A stretch of 64,000 nt of DNA. Source: Paracentrotus lividus. Lineage: Eukaryota > Echinodermata > Echinoidea > Camarodonta > Echinidae. Made by a program: the position numbers and the translations under genes. Shown piece by piece: positions 11,801 to 21,896 of this stretch. Within the stretch, counting starts at the first letter, position 1, and each line of letters begins with the position of its first letter. The notes below the pieces were generated by a model. The model saw only the letters and a program-made list of their open reading frames with translations, had not been told where the DNA came from and made no database searches. The stretch spans positions 242,954 to 306,953 of the forward strand of contig CALNVZ010003434.1 of the NCBI GenBank assembly GCA_940671915.1, written 5' to 3'.

Positions 11801-14800
11801 GAAAAGGTAAGGGAATTGGTCTGGGTTTTGACTATCAAGGGAAGAAATCTTATCCACAGACATATTAAATTGGATATGAGTGAATTATGAATGTAGTTAT
11901 CATTTTACTTTTTTTTGCAAGAATAATGCATACATGTTTTTATCAGTGCGTATATCTTTTTTATTGGAAAACTGAAAGAGAAAGGCAAAAATCACCATTC
12001 ATTTTATTTGCATTGAGTTGATTGGGAATTACTTTTCAAACTTAAAGCCCCAATATGTTTCACAAAGTATCCCAAGAACCAAAGTGGCTCTCAAAGTGTG
12101 GATATCAAATTTATCGTTTTTACCAACACGGACTGTACAATTACAAACAAATTATTCTAGATAAACATCTATTTTACACAAATTTTTGCTTTGAAATTCT
12201 TGACAAAGTGAATAACCTTGGAATTGAAAAATAAATACAGTACAGGCCAAAAGTTTGGGGTTACTGTCAGATTTAAAAGAAAATCATACAATACACAGCA
12301 TTCTGCATTCATTTAAATATACTGATACAGAACGATTGTTTTTGGGGAGTACCTCTTATTCTATTTTCACAAAAATCCTGATGTTTCACGCCTCAGTGGG
12401 CGCAAGATGCAAGAAAATCTTGCAAATGGGAAGAAAGTTAAGGGCTCTGTCATGGTTCAGAGATTTATCGTATACATAATTTGGCCTTTGGCATTATTAT
12501 TTGGAGATCAGTTGAAGCTATATATGCCAAGTTTCATTAAATATCTCACAGTCAAATGGACAAAAATTAACAGTGAAAATATGCCAAATTTCACTTTTTG
12601 TTAAACCTCTGGCTCTGTACATAAAGTCAATGCAGGAGGTGAGGCAGTCAATGCCCGACAAAATAAATTCATCCTAAATTCATTGATGAATATTGTTCAT
12701 TCTACCATGAGTTATTCCGTGAAACTTGACACACAGCTCCAGATGGTTATTATCTAACATGATCTTGATTCAAATTGCATATCAGGAAAGTCACTGAGCC
12801 ATGACAGAGCCCTAAACTTTCTTCTCATTTGCATGATTTTCTTGTATATTTTGCCCACTGAGGCGTGAAACATCAGGATTTTTGTGAAAATAAAATCAGA
12901 GGTACTCCCCCAAAACAATCGTTCTGTATCAATACATTTAAATGAATGCAGAATGCAGTGTATTGTATGATTTTCTTTTAAATCTGAGAGTGACCCTAAA
13001 CTTTTGACCTGTACTGTACCATCAAATATTTTTCCTCCATGTAAAAAGCCACTGAAGAAAATTATATCAGTATACATGGTCTTCTCAAGGTATGTGTCTA
13101 TCGGTTGCAGAAACCCCTCTTGGGCCACTTTGTGAAAATGATGATGCTATGTGTGAATATAATGGTATGAAATCCTTCTGCTCTCTATTTTTATTTTTTA
13201 TTATTATTATTTTATTTTTTTTGCAAGAAGTATTTGTAATGAAGTTGATTAAGAGTTTAAGGGATGTTTCTCTCTTTTTTTTTTCATTATATAAAATTCA
13301 TGTATAATTACCCATTAAACTTTGTTTAATGTTTGAAATTTCCTCTATGCAGCTGAAGATACAAGTGGATGGCATCTATTACATCGTAGATCTAGAGAAT
13401 CTTGGTCATCATCATCTATGGAAGCCTGGTGTGCAATTCTTTACAAGTGTAAGTAAGCGAAATCCACTTCATATTGAATCGTACATGATACCAAATGCAG
13501 TCCACTCCTGTTCAAAGATAACAAGATACTTGTGACCTAACCAATAGACCAGTTTACTAACTTAACATATTCAAATTTTATGCGTACTTTTTATACAAAG
13601 GTTGTTCTTGAAAAACTGAAAGTTTGCCTGAGGATTGCCTGACATAGCAACAACTAGTGTATGCAAATTGGATTTCGTGTATTGTAGTTCATTCTTTTAT
13701 TATAGATTGTTTGAATAACTTGTTAATATGACTTAGTAAACTGGTCTTAAAACACAATCTGAATGAATACACACACACATATACATATCATCGCTGGGCT
13801 GATAAAACCTAAAAAATATCCAGTGTTCAGGAGGACGGAAAACCATAATGGTAAAAGCGCTGTTATATGGGACCACCTTTCCTTTGACATACTGTGGCAG
13901 CTTCATTTTTGGGGTTAAGATAGCTGGGATGTGGACAGGACGTCACTTGAGTGATTACCTGGAGTTAAACCTAAAAAGGTGATTTCTTTCCACTAAAATT
14001 TGAGTTACAAGGTTTTATCCAGTGCATGATATGTTTAAAATTTGGACCAAGACATTGTCTTGTTATGAAAACTTGTTGTATCCATGCTTGTTATAATGGG
14101 AGTGGACTATATAATTTAATAGACAAATCTGGGGGGCGTTTCATGAAAGGACTTGTCAGACATTTTATCCGACAAACTGTTATAAGCTACTGAAATGCTT
14201 GCATCTGATTGGCTGAGAGCAAATTTGTCGGATAAAATATCTGACAATTCCTTTGATGAAATGCCCCCCTGTTCTGACTGAGGAGCTTTAGTTGAATCTA
14301 TATGATCAAAACTACTGCAATAGTCATCATCATGAGGGGGTCATGCCCAAAAGTAACTTAGACTTATCACTGACAATAGTGTACAGTTTCTCTGGTAGAA
14401 TTATGTTGTATCACATGAAGTGCTCTTAACCAATCCGTAAACAAGATAATCTTACCAACTGATGTGTTTACAATACAGGTATCCCAGCTATGTGAAGAGC
14501 AATATCTAGAGCTTCTTTATAAAGTTGTAATTGTACAGGTCCCTACAGTGTTCCCACTCACCTAAACTAGTAAGAATTATTCATGTGTTTATAATACAGG
14601 TCACCCAGCTATGTGAACAGCACTACCCAGAGCTTTTTCAAAGAGTTGTGCGAGTACCTAGAATGTTCCCACTGGCTTACTTAATTGTTAAACCATTCTT
14701 CAGTGAACATACCACTATAAACTATTAACATTCAGTGCTGATATCTTAAAAATAGCGGTTACTCAGCTATGTGAACAGCACTACCCAGAGCGTCTTCATA

Positions 14801-17800
14801 GAGTTGAAGTTGTGCGAGCTCCAAGAATGTTCCCACTAACCTACTGCATTGTGAAACCATTCCTTAGTGAACGTACCAATATAATCTATTAACATTCAGT
14901 GCTGATATCTTTCAAATACAGGTTACTCAGCTATGTGAACAGCACTACCCAGAGCTTCTTCATAGAGTTGTAGTTGTGCGAGCCCCTAGAATGTTCCCAC
15001 TGGCCTACTCCGTTGTCAAACCATTCCTCAGTGAACAAACAAGGAAAAAGATAGTAGTCTTCAAAGGTAGGTTCTGTTAATGCTTCCAACTGAAACCCTC
15101 CAGTCAAATGATCAAATGATGATACTTGTCACCATGAATATGTAAAATAATCATTTTATAAATTTATTTGTCTGAAGTACTATAAAGGTGGAAATATTCA
15201 CGGTACATTAATTTTTCACGGATTTCGCGCGAAGATCGGCAGCCGCGAATTTAAAAACCATAGAATACATAGAAATAGTACAAACAAATCAAATCAAATC
15301 CTGAATATATAATTGATGATCAGTAACCTTATCATGACAACAAAGCTAACATTCACTTCTTTAAATTTATTATTTTTATTTTATTTTTTCTGAGAGTGAT
15401 TTGTCTCTCTAGATAATTTCAAGATGATATCTCTCCGTGTTGAAAATGAAGAAACTTGTATATAAAATACTTATGAGACAAAATGTGCTCTGAGATGTGC
15501 TCTGTTTAAGTTAAGATAATATCAAGTTCACACAGTTTACTTCACTTTTGAACAGACTTGTCTTTTTAACATGCATTAAATGTTGATGGGGAAATGTATC
15601 ATGCACTATGAAAGCACATTTAAATCTGTTCTGATTTGTCTTCTTCCCTCCTATAATAGATGATTTTGAGAGTGAGTTACGGAGTATCATTGATGCTGAG
15701 ATGCTCCCAAAGTACTGGGGAGGCAACATGATTGAAGATGGTGACCCAATGTGTCCTCATACAGTAAGTCTATATTTTGTGAGGTACATGTATCAGTTAA
15801 AGGAGAAGTTAACTATGGCATCAAGTTGGATTACAGTGTACAGCTAAGAAGTTGAAAAAGAGATTATAATGATTCAAAGTTGCAATTGATTGAATACAAA
15901 TTAGCAGCATTTTTATTTAGAGCAATTCCGTATGTCTATACGTCCGACCCCTACATGAGGGACCTTCCTGAAATGATATGTGACTGCTTTCTACTTTATG
16001 TGGTAAGGTATAATTCTCTTACACTGTCATCATAAATTAGTTCATGAAATGAAATGTAAAGACTGAGACATTTGGGGGTCTTAACCTTTTAGCTCCTAAA
16101 CCGCCCGATATATACATATTTGTATAAAATGATGATTGTAGTTAGATAGATACAGGTTTGAAAGGAAAAAAAAGCCATTTTTTTTCTAATATTGACTTGT
16201 ATGTTCAATATGTGGGTGTTCTGTGTATGTGTGTGGCTTTCCTACTGTTCTGCTAATATACCACTTCTAACTTGGTATTCCTTTTAGGTCAAATTGGCTG
16301 GCAAGGTTCCTAAAGAATGGTACATGACGGGTCGCGTTCTCTCTGTAGATGAATCTCAGATGACGACGAAGGAAATCACTAGAGGAGGAACATTACAACT
16401 CACCTATAAGACATCACAGTGCAATAGTGTTCTTAGGTAGGTAACAATCACAGTGTAATATTGTTCCCAGGTAGGTAACAATCACAGTGCAATAGTGTTC
16501 TTAGGTAGGTAACAATCACAGTGCAATAGTGTTCTTAGGTAGGTAACAATCACAGTGCAATAGTGTTCTTAGGTAGGTAACAATCACAGTGCAATAGTGT
16601 TCTTAGGTAGGTAACAATCACAGTGCAATATTGTTCTTAGGTAGGTAACAATCACAGTGCAATAGTGTTCTTAGGTAGGTAACAATCACAGTGCAATAGT
16701 GTTCTTAGGTAGGTAACAATCACAGTGTAATAGTGTTCGTAGGTAGGTAACAATCACAGTGCAATTGTGTTCTTAGGTAGGTAACAATCACAGTGCAATA
16801 GTGTTCTTAGGTAGGTAACAATCACAGTGCAAGAGTGTTCTTAGGTAGGTAACAATCACAGTGTAATAGTGTTTTCAGAAGCCAGTGTGCAAAGTGTTGA
16901 GTTTTGCTATATTATATGCCTTTATTACCATCTCAACCTTGTCCTTGTGATCATATATTTTGTTGTAGGTATGAATTCAGGACGCAAGAGCATGATCTAG
17001 GGTTTGGAGTGAAGAGACTACATGACGATGGTAGCAGGACTCCTGTGCTAAAAACAGAACGTCACAGCTGCCATCTTGTGCCAGAGACTGGCCAGCTTAT
17101 ACTTGAAGACCCAGGCACATGTAAGCAAAGCTCTGTTTAATGAAATTCATAGGTGACTAATAACAAAAATGGATTGCTTAGTTTTCTATGAAAAAAAGTG
17201 CTATAATCACTTGGCCTTATTCTCATTTAGTCTATATAATGTCTCCAATCATTAACCCTAACTAGGCCGGGGTATTTTGGGAGATCATATGGCGGGGGGG
17301 GGGGGGGGGCCTCACAGGCCCCCCTTGAAATCTCAGCCGCCGACCTAACAACCACGCCGAAAATTGGCATGCACGTCATCCATGACCTAGTCTACAAAAT
17401 TGTCAAGTTATCTTTTTCATGAAAATTGATTTTACATGATTATGCTAATTTATGTGTAATTGATATAATAATTAATATTAATAATACTTGGAGGAAAAAA
17501 GTCATGAAATATTGCAGCAAGAGCTTTTCACGTTGCCAACATATTGCGCAAACCCCCCCCCCCCAGCCTGCCTGGTTAGCGTTAAAAGTGTTAGCATATC
17601 CTTGATAGCCCTAATAAATATGATTGTTTTGTAAATATGACATATATGGCTAAAGTGAGATCAATTTTAGTTTCGCTGTAAATGGATATGCATTAATCTT
17701 TATTGATGAATTTTATTAAGCATTAATTTACACCAAGTGAAGAGGTCATGGCAGGATAATTAGTTTCATGATTTCACTTAATAAGGAAATTGTCTATTAA

Positions 17801-18561
17801 TGGATTGGTATAGCACTACTTGTTGATATATTATTGGAGATCAATATTGTTTTATAAAGAATATTACAAATACCTTTGGAAATTTTCAAAAAGTACACTT
17901 ATTAACCCAACCATGGTTGCCTTTTGTCACCATTGAACACTGCTTAAGGCGCGGTCCTACTGGCTTTTTAGGATGATTTGCGTATGAATTGCGGATTGTT
18001 TGTTTTGTTTTTTGTTTTTTGTTGCGGATGAACGAAATTTGGGTACGCAACTCATTCGCAATTAATCCTCCCGCCAGTGGGACCAGGCGTTAACAAGGGA
18101 TACTTATTTTACTACCGTATTACTATGCATACAAATTGTCTGCGTTGTCTCTGAAATTTTGTAATGAAGTGAAGAATTCAGTTTGTTTGGGAAAAATGGC
18201 CAGGGAATGAAAGGGTTAGACAGAGTTACATGAAGTTAATCCCAGTAATTAAATCGTTGGTTATGACAGAATGGTTGAACAAAAGTAATTCATTCCAGTG
18301 AATCTTTGTTTGTTATGACAAGTCCCATGTGCTTTTATTTCTATAACAAACATTATATTTAAAAAGTTTCTCTCTCTTCCTCTCTCGTCATCTTTTGATG
18401 TAGATATTGTGAAGTTTGACAATAGTTTCAGCTGGGCTCGGAGCAAGAAACTCTCTTACTGGATCGAGCTGATGGAACCAGACCTAGAGAACAGCAGCAG
18501 AGAAGAAGACCAATGCGATGACGATGAGGAAGATGACTTTGTACAAGCGACCGAAGGTTGA
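4737..18561 (+). CDS. SEC14-like protein (CRAL-TRIO + GOLD), SEC14L2/TAP type, 12 exons
   Basis: Exons: 4737-4796, 5440-5509, 6357-6398, 6773-6833, 8908-9001, 11712-11806, 13353-13448, 14922-15066, 15660-15763, 16288-16436, 16969-17120, 18404-18561. Apart from exons 3-4 (separate entry) all phases agree, giving about 409 residues; vertebrate SEC14L2 has 403. The start [20 protein letters not shown] fits the family N-terminus. Lipid-pocket landmarks follow: [20 protein letters not shown] (exon 7; compare the family DxEGLGLKHLWKPAV), then [20 protein letters not shown] (exon 8). Exon 9 gives LPKYWGG, the family's (P)xEYGG block. Exons 10-12 encode the C-terminal GOLD beta sandwich ([17 protein letters not shown]). 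The last 25 residues are acidic (DDDEEDD). The protein is a cytosolic carrier or sensor of hydrophobic ligands; the ligand cannot be read from sequence. The fit to SEC14L2/3/4 is better than to SEC14L1, since no PRELI domain is visible. Confidence 0.9.
6357..6833 (+). other. SEC14L exons 3 and 4 with four apparent one-base losses
   Basis: Exon 3 (6357-6398, 42 nt) should be 44 nt, the length in the paralogue at 302-259. Exon 4 (6773-6833, 61 nt) needs 63 nt to keep phase. The family reading ARNFNL...SESMFRK then [16 protein letters not shown] and KSPE appears only if one base is added at each of four places: the t of aactc, the a-run of gagaaatc, the a-run of gagaaagaat, and the c of agccag. 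All four are homopolymer contractions, and flanking splice sites are intact. The other ten exons have no such defect. Either the assembly consensus is poor here or the gene has begun to decay. Confidence 0.7.
6918..8133. mobile_element. Mariner-like MITE with very long inverted repeats
   Basis: TA-flanked element in SEC14L intron 4. The ends are ccgtgtgtctcaaaaaaacg (left) and the inverse ending gacacacgg (right). Arms of about 350 bp match in inverse order: atggttgccaaat, a gcgcctgcgcaggat palindrome, tcgatatga, and ccatccttttctgtgttatt each occur once per arm. The centre holds (CA)n tracts (7600-7690) and poly-C/poly-G runs. No coding frame is present. Confidence 0.72.
8829..8880 (+). repeat. 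(TC)n microsatellite forming the exon 5 polypyrimidine tract
   Basis: A run of ct dinucleotides ends about 27 bases before the SEC14L exon 5 acceptor (ctccag at 8907). Its length could affect acceptor use. Confidence 0.8.
9047..9300 (+). mobile_element. tRNA-derived SINE fragment
   Basis: A box-A-like tggtccagtgg is followed by a body with gaggcaaggcatct, cccaggtgttg and aatgggtacct. This order is, from memory, typical of echinoderm tRNA SINEs. The B box is poorly kept. It lies in SEC14L intron 5. Confidence 0.5.
9554..10129. mobile_element. TTAA-flanked palindromic MITE, copy 1
   Basis: TTAA on both sides. The ends are aggaaaccaatacccaagga and the inverse tccttgggtattggtcccct. The whole 576 bp is near-palindromic around gagctcaa motifs at 9819-9861, with both arms holding ggatcc, gacaactctccat and caaattttcagattttccc. 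A second copy lies at 23731-24312. TTAA target sites and agggg-type ends fit Kolobok or piggyBac families. Confidence 0.75.
10665..10710 (+). mobile_element. Solo end of a TTAA-type element
   Basis: Ttaa is followed by agggggaagtccaccctg, resembling a Kolobok-type terminus. No matching inverse end was found nearby, so this is a weak call. Confidence 0.3.
11105..11498. mobile_element. TTAA-flanked MITE with poly-G/poly-C arm
   Basis: The left end is ttaaccctgttttccgact, the right end agtctttttagggttaa. A g-run, gctgaatgagc, then a c-run sit just inside the right end. Three other elements here share the TTAA-CCCT end and inner g/c homopolymers (17256, 21692, 45974). Confidence 0.5.
12238..13016. 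mobile_element. Tc1-like MITE, 779 bp
   Basis: TA on both sides; the inverted ends begin cagtacaggccaaaagtttg and cagtacaggtcaaaagttta. Arms of about 230 bp match: atttaaaagaaaatcatac, atcctgatgtttcacgcctc and agggctctgtcatgg. The cagtacaggycaaaagttt end is characteristic of Tc1 elements. No transposase is present. Confidence 0.8.
13498..14109. mobile_element. Element with CAGTCCACTCC ends
   Basis: The left end cagtccactcctgttc pairs with the right ataatgggagtggact near a TA. Related copies lie at 41981-42132 and 47170-47359. Arms are short and diverged; it lies in SEC14L intron 7. Confidence 0.45.
14131..14269. mobile_element. Small palindromic MITE (GGGGGGCGTTTCAT ends)
   Basis: Ends ggggggcgtttcatgaaagg and the inverse ctttgatgaaatgcccccc. 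The arms share gtcagacattttatccgaca and its inverse. It is 139 bp and lies in SEC14L intron 7. Confidence 0.7.
14479..14892 (+). pseudogene. Three decayed tandem copies of SEC14L exon 8
   Basis: Copy 1 starts at 14479, copy 2 at 14600, copy 3 at 14758; the intact exon 8 follows at 14922. Each starts with the codons for V-(S/T)-Q-L-C-E. Copy 2 reads [20 protein letters not shown] and on through FPLAY, with a good acceptor (ataatacag), but then departs from the exon and stops in frame at 14728. Copy 3 reads [20 protein letters not shown] and also stops in frame (14892); its acceptor is gcg instead of cag. Copy 1 is the most diverged. Copies 2 and 3 share the same replaced 3' end (taaactattaacattcagtg type), so one arose from the other after the donor half was lost. 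They could act as decoy or poison exons, but nothing here shows use. Confidence 0.8.
16081..16125 (+). mobile_element. Solo end related to the element at 25111-25412
   Basis: Ttaaccttttagctcctaaa followed by ccgcccga matches the inverse right end of the 25111-25412 element (tcgggcggtttaggtgctaa). No partner end was found in intron 9. Confidence 0.4.
16413..16878 (+). repeat. 34-bp minisatellite that repeats the exon 10 splice donor
   Basis: The last 24 bases of exon 10 (atcacagtgcaatagtg + ttcttag) and the first 10 intron bases (gtaggtaaca) form a unit repeated 13 more times after the real junction at 16436/16437. Units are nearly identical, with only scattered substitutions (for example ttgttcccag in the first and gttcgtag in the ninth). 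Each full unit carries an AG|GTAGGT donor. The unit encodes the SQCNSVLR strand of the GOLD domain. Use of any later donor would put a TAG right after the first junction, so only the first keeps the frame. High similarity implies recent expansion and likely length polymorphism. Confidence 0.9.
17256..17581. mobile_element. TTAA-flanked MITE with poly-G/poly-C arms
   Basis: The left ttaaccctaactaggccggg pairs with the right gcctgcctggttagcgttaa. A long g-run with cctcacaggcc lies just inside the left end and a c-run inside the right. It lies in SEC14L intron 11. Confidence 0.6.
17948..18089. mobile_element. TTAA-flanked MITE (GGCGCGGTCC ends)
   Basis: The left end ggcgcggtcctactggc after TTAA pairs with the right gccagtgggaccaggcg before TTAA. 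Inner arms share tgcggatga and gcgtatgaattgc motifs. A lone related end (aaaggcgcggtcccactggc) occurs near 42658. Confidence 0.65.
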
Positions 18562-18834
18562 TGATAAGTATGTAATGTCCAACCTGTATCATGTAAATAC
18601 AGGATATATAAGGACTCATGTACATGTAGTCTTTATCTACAGGTTCATTTGATTTAGTGGAGAACCTTGATCAAAGGGAAAAAAAGTGTGATCTTTAAAA
18701 AGTGGTGTTCTATTTTTTAACCAGTCTACAGGTCCAACCTAGTTTGAAGGCGCAAACCCATGTTGTTCGCTTACTAGGGTCTGAAGTAAAGAACTAGATT
18801 CACTCGTGTACTGCTACTACTATAGCTTTGACAC

Positions 18835-19045
18835 AGACAGGGGGGGGGGGGTTTATTGGGTTTTGACAGACGTGTATCAATCAGATATGATTATTTACGT
18901 CTGGGACCGACCTTTAACGTCATCGTCTGAGAGACGTGACTGGGTTTCGAACCAGGGTCCGCTCCATGTCAGTTTATAGGCTGATTCAGAGAGTTGACAA
19001 TGTGCATTATCGCTTGACCAACTCCTGATCCCTAACAGACAGTGT
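18835..19045 (-). mobile_element. tRNA-derived SINE, minus strand
   Basis: Read on the minus strand, a box-A-like tggtcaagcgata is followed about 70 bases later by a box-B-like ggttcgaaacc, then by gatgacgttaaaggtcggtc. This order fits a tRNA-headed SINE rather than a working tRNA, since no acceptor stem is evident. It lies just 3' of the SEC14L stop codon. Confidence 0.5.
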
Positions 19046-19779
19046 GTTTGGACACTAGTCTCCACTCTAGACTGAAATTTGTTAAGTGTCAAATTGAGTT
19101 TGTGCTTGCAGACTAGGTCCAAACTGTAGATAAAAACTGCTGAAGGGACACAAAGAATTGACCTCAAAGCCTTGTAGTCTATATGTACAGGCTCCTTTGA
19201 TACAGTTTTCAATCTGAAACCTTGATCAAGGAAAACAGAAACAGTGTTTTTTAGCAAGAAGAGGTCATTTAGGTATATGTACCCTCTGGGTTGTCAATGA
19301 TACAAAATACCCAAAGAGAAACACAAGAGGTTAGTGAATTTGTGCAAGTGTTATCTGAAAGTTGAAAAGTATATTTTACAGTATTGTAACTTTAAAGAAA
19401 GATATATTTACTGTTCAACATATATTATTGTCAATATTTTTTTAACTTACAATCATGCTGTATTATGAAGATAATACTTTTAATTTATGAAGTGCCTTTT
19501 CTATGAGATAGAAGGTATCAATCCAATTTAGGTATTTATATAGTGCCAATATCTAACTTCCTAATCAAACGCGCCTATCAGACTGGAAAAATAAACTACA
19601 TATACCCGATTCAAGATCGATTCATGCTCAAAGCGTTTTGATTTAAACTGTATAACTGAATATTACCATGACCTCTTGTGTGACATCACAGTCACTTCAA
19701 CATGCCTTACACCAGGCCAACATTAGCAGAAACTAACATTAATTGCAAGGGATAAGCTTGTCTTGGTATATTGGGGGCG

Positions 19780-19972
19780 GGCTGCTTGTTATTCTGAAGG
19801 TTTGTTATTCTAAATCTAAACACATAAATTTTCATTACCTGGAGGTTCGTTAATCCTAAAATGAAATAGCGTTCATTTATCCAAACACTTGCTGCAATAT
19901 GGTTTGTTATTCTGGAGGTTTGTATTTGTAAAATAAAATGTGGTTCTATAAAACTGAAGGTTCGTTATTCTG
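19780..19972. repeat. Dispersed GGTTCGTTATTCTGAAGG-type motif cluster
   Basis: About six variants of a roughly 17-base motif (ttgttattctgaaggtttg, ggttcgttaatcc, ggtttgttattctggagg, ggttcgttattctg) occur in 190 bases at irregular 20-45 base spacing. I do not know what this represents. Confidence 0.5.
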
Positions 19973-21186
19973 ATAATATGTGGCTTGAATTATGATTTGT
20001 AATTGATATCGCAGTTAGGTTGATTCTTTGATAAACTTCATGAAATATCAACAGTAAACAATGTATCAATGTATCAAGGTCAAATGTCACAATGTATCAT
20101 GACATCAATGTCCTTTTGTGTGTGTGTGCTATACATTATGCATAATGTATGTAAGAGGTGTACCTTGTAAGAAGTAAGGGCATTATTTATCTTTTATATG
20201 ACCTTATACATGAGGAAAAATTCAAAGTAAACATACCATAATCATTTGTCAATAAGTTTGTGTCATATATCATTCATGATGTAAGAAATAATTCCCTGTT
20301 TTGATCAACACACAAACCAAGCAAAAATTACATTCTTTGTGTGCTTTAGTTTCCTAATTATTTGTGTGGTAGACACACAAAGTAATCAACAAATTCATAT
20401 TTATCCATGTGCAAGACATCAGGTTGAAAAGTGCTATGAAAAGGAGTGCTAATTTTTTTTACATTAGAGACATGAGGTCAGATTTCAAGTGTTAATTGAA
20501 CACATCATGTATAAAAATCTTGTATCTTGATGCATGCCATATTAAGTGTCCATGTAGATGATAGAGACAGTTACACAGTTGTCTATGTGTCGGACTTCAC
20601 GTTTTGCCGGTATCTTACTGTCCTTATATTGTGTATATTCCTGGAGCTGGTAATGTTCTTGCGACCAAAATCAGTAAAGTGATTGAGCCATACTTTAGTA
20701 TTAAAACAAAATCCTCAGTTGGTAAACGACTAACTCTGGCTCAATGCTAACTTTTTCCCCGGGAGTCTAGATTGGAATTATAATGGTTTGCATGCATGGG
20801 GCCATTGTATTTGTGTCTAAATTAGGGAGTGAAGGTTTAGAATTCAAATATTGGAACCCATGTAAACCTGGGGCATTTTAGTGTTGAGCCATGACTAACG
20901 ATCTGGAAATAGCTATTGATATACCCAACTGATTTTAAAACCCTGAAATGAATTGAACCTTTGATGTAATGTATTTATAGAGGCTTTAGTAGCTGCACTA
21001 TTATTTACTTCATACCTCAAAGTGAGCTACAACCTACTGGGTAGATATCATATTTTTGTTGTCCTGAAATGTCATTTTTTGTTTGCCTGTGAATTTTTAT
21101 CTTCATTCATTACCAGATAAGATTATATTAAGCCAGTAAACTTATTGACTTGATTATGTTGTATTACTATTACTGTGTTATACATC

Positions 21187-21346
21187 AGTGGCGGATCCAG
21201 GATTTAAAAGAAGGGGGGGGCGCCAGGCCCGATAGAGAGGGGGGCACCGCCAAAATTTTCAGATTTTAACATGTACAATCAATGAGTATTTTTCAGATTA
21301 TAGGGGGGACGCGCATCCCATGTGTCCTCGCTTGAATTCGCCACAT
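21187..21346. mobile_element. Short hAT-like MITE with poly-G tracts
   Basis: The left cagtggcggatccagg pairs imperfectly with the right gaattcgccac. Gggggggcgcc and ggggggac tracts lie inside. CAGTGGCG ends are common in hAT-derived MITEs. No clear 8-bp duplication was found. Confidence 0.45.
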
Positions 21347-21691
21347 CATGCACTATATTGCATAATGTGCACAGCATTATCCTGAGTACAGTAAACTTTC
21401 CCAATTCATTTAAAATGGAATACCCATTCAGAAATCAGTTATATTGCATGATTGTTCACTATAACAAAATGTGTGCATGTCACGTGATACAAATCCAGCC
21501 AATCACAAATTGTATTATTCATAAACTATATACTATTTATATTCATATGTTTATAACAAGATGAGAATCTACACATGTAACAACACTATTTATCATGTGT
21601 ATTGTTTACATTTGATATGTCATATTCTGAAGAAATAGATCAAAGGAGAGAAAGAGAGAGTTTGTAGAATTTGATTTTCTTTTAAGGTTAA

Positions 21692-21896
21692 CCTTAAAAA
21701 GACTCAGCACCCCCCCCCCCCCCCCAGCCAAGACACCGCAAAAAAAAATCGCCAAGAATTCATGACATATCTTGAAACCATTTTGTAAAAATTTAGTATA
21801 CGATTCAGGAGTTATAACATATTTTTGTGAATTTATCCTGAATAAGCACCTCCCCCAAGTCTTTTTAGGCATCAAAATAGGCAAGTCTTTTTAGGG
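21692..21896. mobile_element. TTAA-flanked MITE with poly-C arm
   Basis: The left ttaaccttaaaaagactcag pairs with the right aagtctttttagggttaa. A c-run of about 18 lies near the left end and ctcccccaagtctttttagg near the right. Confidence 0.6.

Noticed and set aside
13108-13167. Exon-like segment (acceptor ttgcag, donor-like atggtatga) in SEC14L intron 6
   Set aside because: Exon 6 joins exon 7 in phase and family alignment is continuous across that junction, so no exon is missing there.
18930-19040. Possible tRNA gene on the minus strand
   Set aside because: Box A and box B are recognisable but the spacing and lack of an acceptor stem fit a SINE head better.
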